Source of the DNA: DASRHK01 sp035650495
GTDB lineage: Bacteria; Pseudomonadota; Gammaproteobacteria; Nevskiales; Nevskiaceae
Assembly (NCBI GenBank): GCA_035650495.1
Contig: DASRHK010000015.1
Location: 1 to 7,997, forward strand
DNA length: 7,997 nt
Direction of reading: 5' to 3'
Position 1 is the stretch's first letter. Each line of letters begins with the position of its first letter. The notes beneath the pieces are model-generated. The model did not search any database and was not told the DNA's origin. It saw only the letters and a program-made list of their open reading frames with translations. Positions 6,748 through 7,997 of this stretch are shown one piece after another. The translations under genes were made by a program, and so were the position numbers.

Positions 6748-7997
6748 ATGGAATCCATCACCGCCCACGGCACCCTCGAGTCGGTGCTCGGCTACATCCG
6801 CGAGGAGCTGCGAGCGCGCAGCGGCCGCTTCCTCGACCGCGCGGAGCGGTCGCTCGCGCAGCACTGGACGCAGGTCCTGGATCTCAATGAGCGCGCCGCC
6901 ATGCAGGAAGCCGGCCGCTGGCTCACCACCAACAAGCCGGCGATCCATGCGCGCATCTATCGCCAGCTGATCGACGCGCTGAACGCGCGGCCCGCGACCC
7001 CGCCCGACCAGACCAGCCTGCGCGTCCTCGAAGCGGCCGAGCTCGCGATCACGCTCGCGCGCGATCAGATGGTCAGCAAGGTGATGTCCCAAGGACGCGC
7101 CGAGCTCGCCGCGCTGGAGGCGCGCTTCGAGCTGCTCGCCGGCGACGGCGCCTACGCGAATCCCAAGGCGCTGTGGCCCGGCGCGCTCGCCGACAATTTC
7201 ATCGTCGTGCTGAAGTCGCTCAATGCGCCCGAGCGCGTGCAGCGCATGCTCATCGACAGCTATGGCGACGAAGGCATCCGCCTGCTGCTGGAGTTCTACC
7301 ACGGCATCAACGCGCTCCTGATCCGCAGCAACGTCGGCCGCAGCCTGTCCGACCCGTTCGCCACCAGCGATCGCGAGATCGAGTCGCTGCGCATCGGCGA
7401 TCGCAGCGTGTTTGCGCTCGCTCGCGCCGTCCGGCTCGTGCTCGGCCGCCTGCAGCAGAGAATGGCCGGCGTCGATCTCACGACCTGGACGCCCGGCACG
7501 CTGCGCGAGCTGATCGAGCGCCAGTTCGCGCAGTCGCGCTCGAGCCTGTCGCGCGCGCAGGCGCAGTCGATCGACCACGTCGAGAGCCTGCTGCTCGACT
7601 GGCTGCGCGACGATCGCATCAGCGGGCGCGTGCGCGAGGAGATCCGCCGTCTCACGCTGCCGATCCTGGTCGGACGGCTGATCTGCGGCGACGAGTTCGC
7701 GGCGCCCGACAATCCGATCCGCGTGTTCCTGCGCCAGCTCGCGGTGATCGGCTATCGCGACCAGGAATTCCCGCTGTCGACCTACGACAGCGTGCGGCTC
7801 ATCGTCGACCGCATCGTCGCCGAGCAGGGCGGCGAATCGGCGAGCTTCCGCAGCGCCGCCGACGCGCTGAACACCCTGTCGCGCCAGGAAGTGCGGCGCC
7901 GGCTCAGCGTGCAGGCGCACGATCGTCCGGCCAAGCCGGCGACCGAAGCCGCCGAGGCTTCCCTTGCCGCGTTCGTGCGCGAGGCGCATCGGCAGGT
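6748..7997 (+). CDS. DUF1631 family protein, N-terminal 416 residues (C-terminus beyond window)
   Basis: An open frame of 416 codons with no stop before the window end. The family pattern is visible: SLRVLEAAELAITLARDQMV (90-109), ELAALEARFELLAG (119-132), a NPKALWPGALADNF block (138-151), LLLEFYHGINALLIRSNV (179-196) and RLTLPILVGRLICGDEF (301-317) followed by DNPIRVFLRQLA (321-332). DUF1631 proteins are usually several hundred residues longer and have no firmly known function. The chain is strongly helical and Arg/Leu rich, with no signal peptide or membrane segment, so it is probably cytoplasmic. ATG 6748 is the first start in this frame; upstream codons in frame offer none. The complementary strand is also open across most of this region, but that reading lacks any recognisable family. 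Family call from memory of the motif pattern. Confidence 0.75.
   Translation, partial: MESITAHGTLESVLGYIREELRARSGRFLDRAERSLAQHWTQVLDLNERAAMQEAGRWLTTNKPAIHARIYRQLIDALNARPATPPDQTSLRVLEAAELAITLARDQMVSKVMSQGRAELAALEARFELLAGDGAYANPKALWPGALADNFIVVLKSLNAPERVQRMLIDSYGDEGIRLLLEFYHGINALLIRSNVGRSLSDPFATSDREIESLRIGDRSVFALARAVRLVLGRLQQRMAGVDLTTWTPGTLRELIERQFAQSRSSLSRAQAQSIDHVESLLLDWLRDDRISGRVREEIRRLTLPILVGRLICGDEFAAPDNPIRVFLRQLAVIGYRDQEFPLSTYDSVRLIVDRIVAEQGGESASFRSAADALNTLSRQEVRRRLSVQAHDRPAKPATEAAEASLAAFVREAHRQ

Noticed and set aside
6589..7989. A 466-codon open frame on the minus strand opposite the DUF1631 gene
   Set aside because: Low-complexity Arg/Ala/Asp/Glu-rich translation without any family pattern; it mirrors the codon bias of the real plus-strand gene, which shows DUF1631 motifs.

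Overview
The window is a GC-rich, densely coded stretch of a proteobacterial chromosome. The RimK is full length (301 aa) and, from memory of the E. coli protein, close to it throughout. Together with the DUF1631 and DUF962 genes this points to Gamma- or Betaproteobacteria. No rRNA, tRNA or other marker is present to narrow this down. There are no insertion sequences, CRISPR repeats or other signs of recent transfer, and nearly every base is coding.

Left arm, minus strand (5923 down to beyond base 1): six genes packed like one operon, in transcription order. They are a RimB-type DTGA peptidase-like protein, the RimK alpha-L-glutamate ligase, an M14 succinylglutamate desuccinylase/aspartoacylase-family hydrolase, an Atm1-type ABC half-transporter, a PlsC-like acyltransferase and an atypical extended SDR cut by the window edge. 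Junctions overlap by 4, 8 and 1 bases, then comes a 28-base gap holding a good Shine-Dalgarno, then another 1-base overlap. Several internal starts lack a clear ribosome site, so translational coupling is likely. The first three genes look like a protein- or peptide-glutamylation module: a ligase, a predicted protease and a predicted metallo-hydrolase that could trim or deacylate its products. The next gene encodes an exporter of the family that moves glutathione-type peptides, and the last two look like lipid or metabolite enzymes. That the six act in one pathway is inference from gene order.

Centre (5924-5969): a 46-base divergent intergenic region that must hold the left operon's promoter and probably that of the rightward genes. 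No strong sigma-70 boxes are visible.

Right arm, plus strand: a small DUF962/Mpo1-like membrane protein, a 134-aa histidine-rich conserved protein of unknown function, and the first 416 codons of a DUF1631 protein that runs off the right edge. The first two are 12 bases apart. The third starts 43 bases after the second, with a strong purine-rich Shine-Dalgarno-like run placed oddly far from its only visible start codon.
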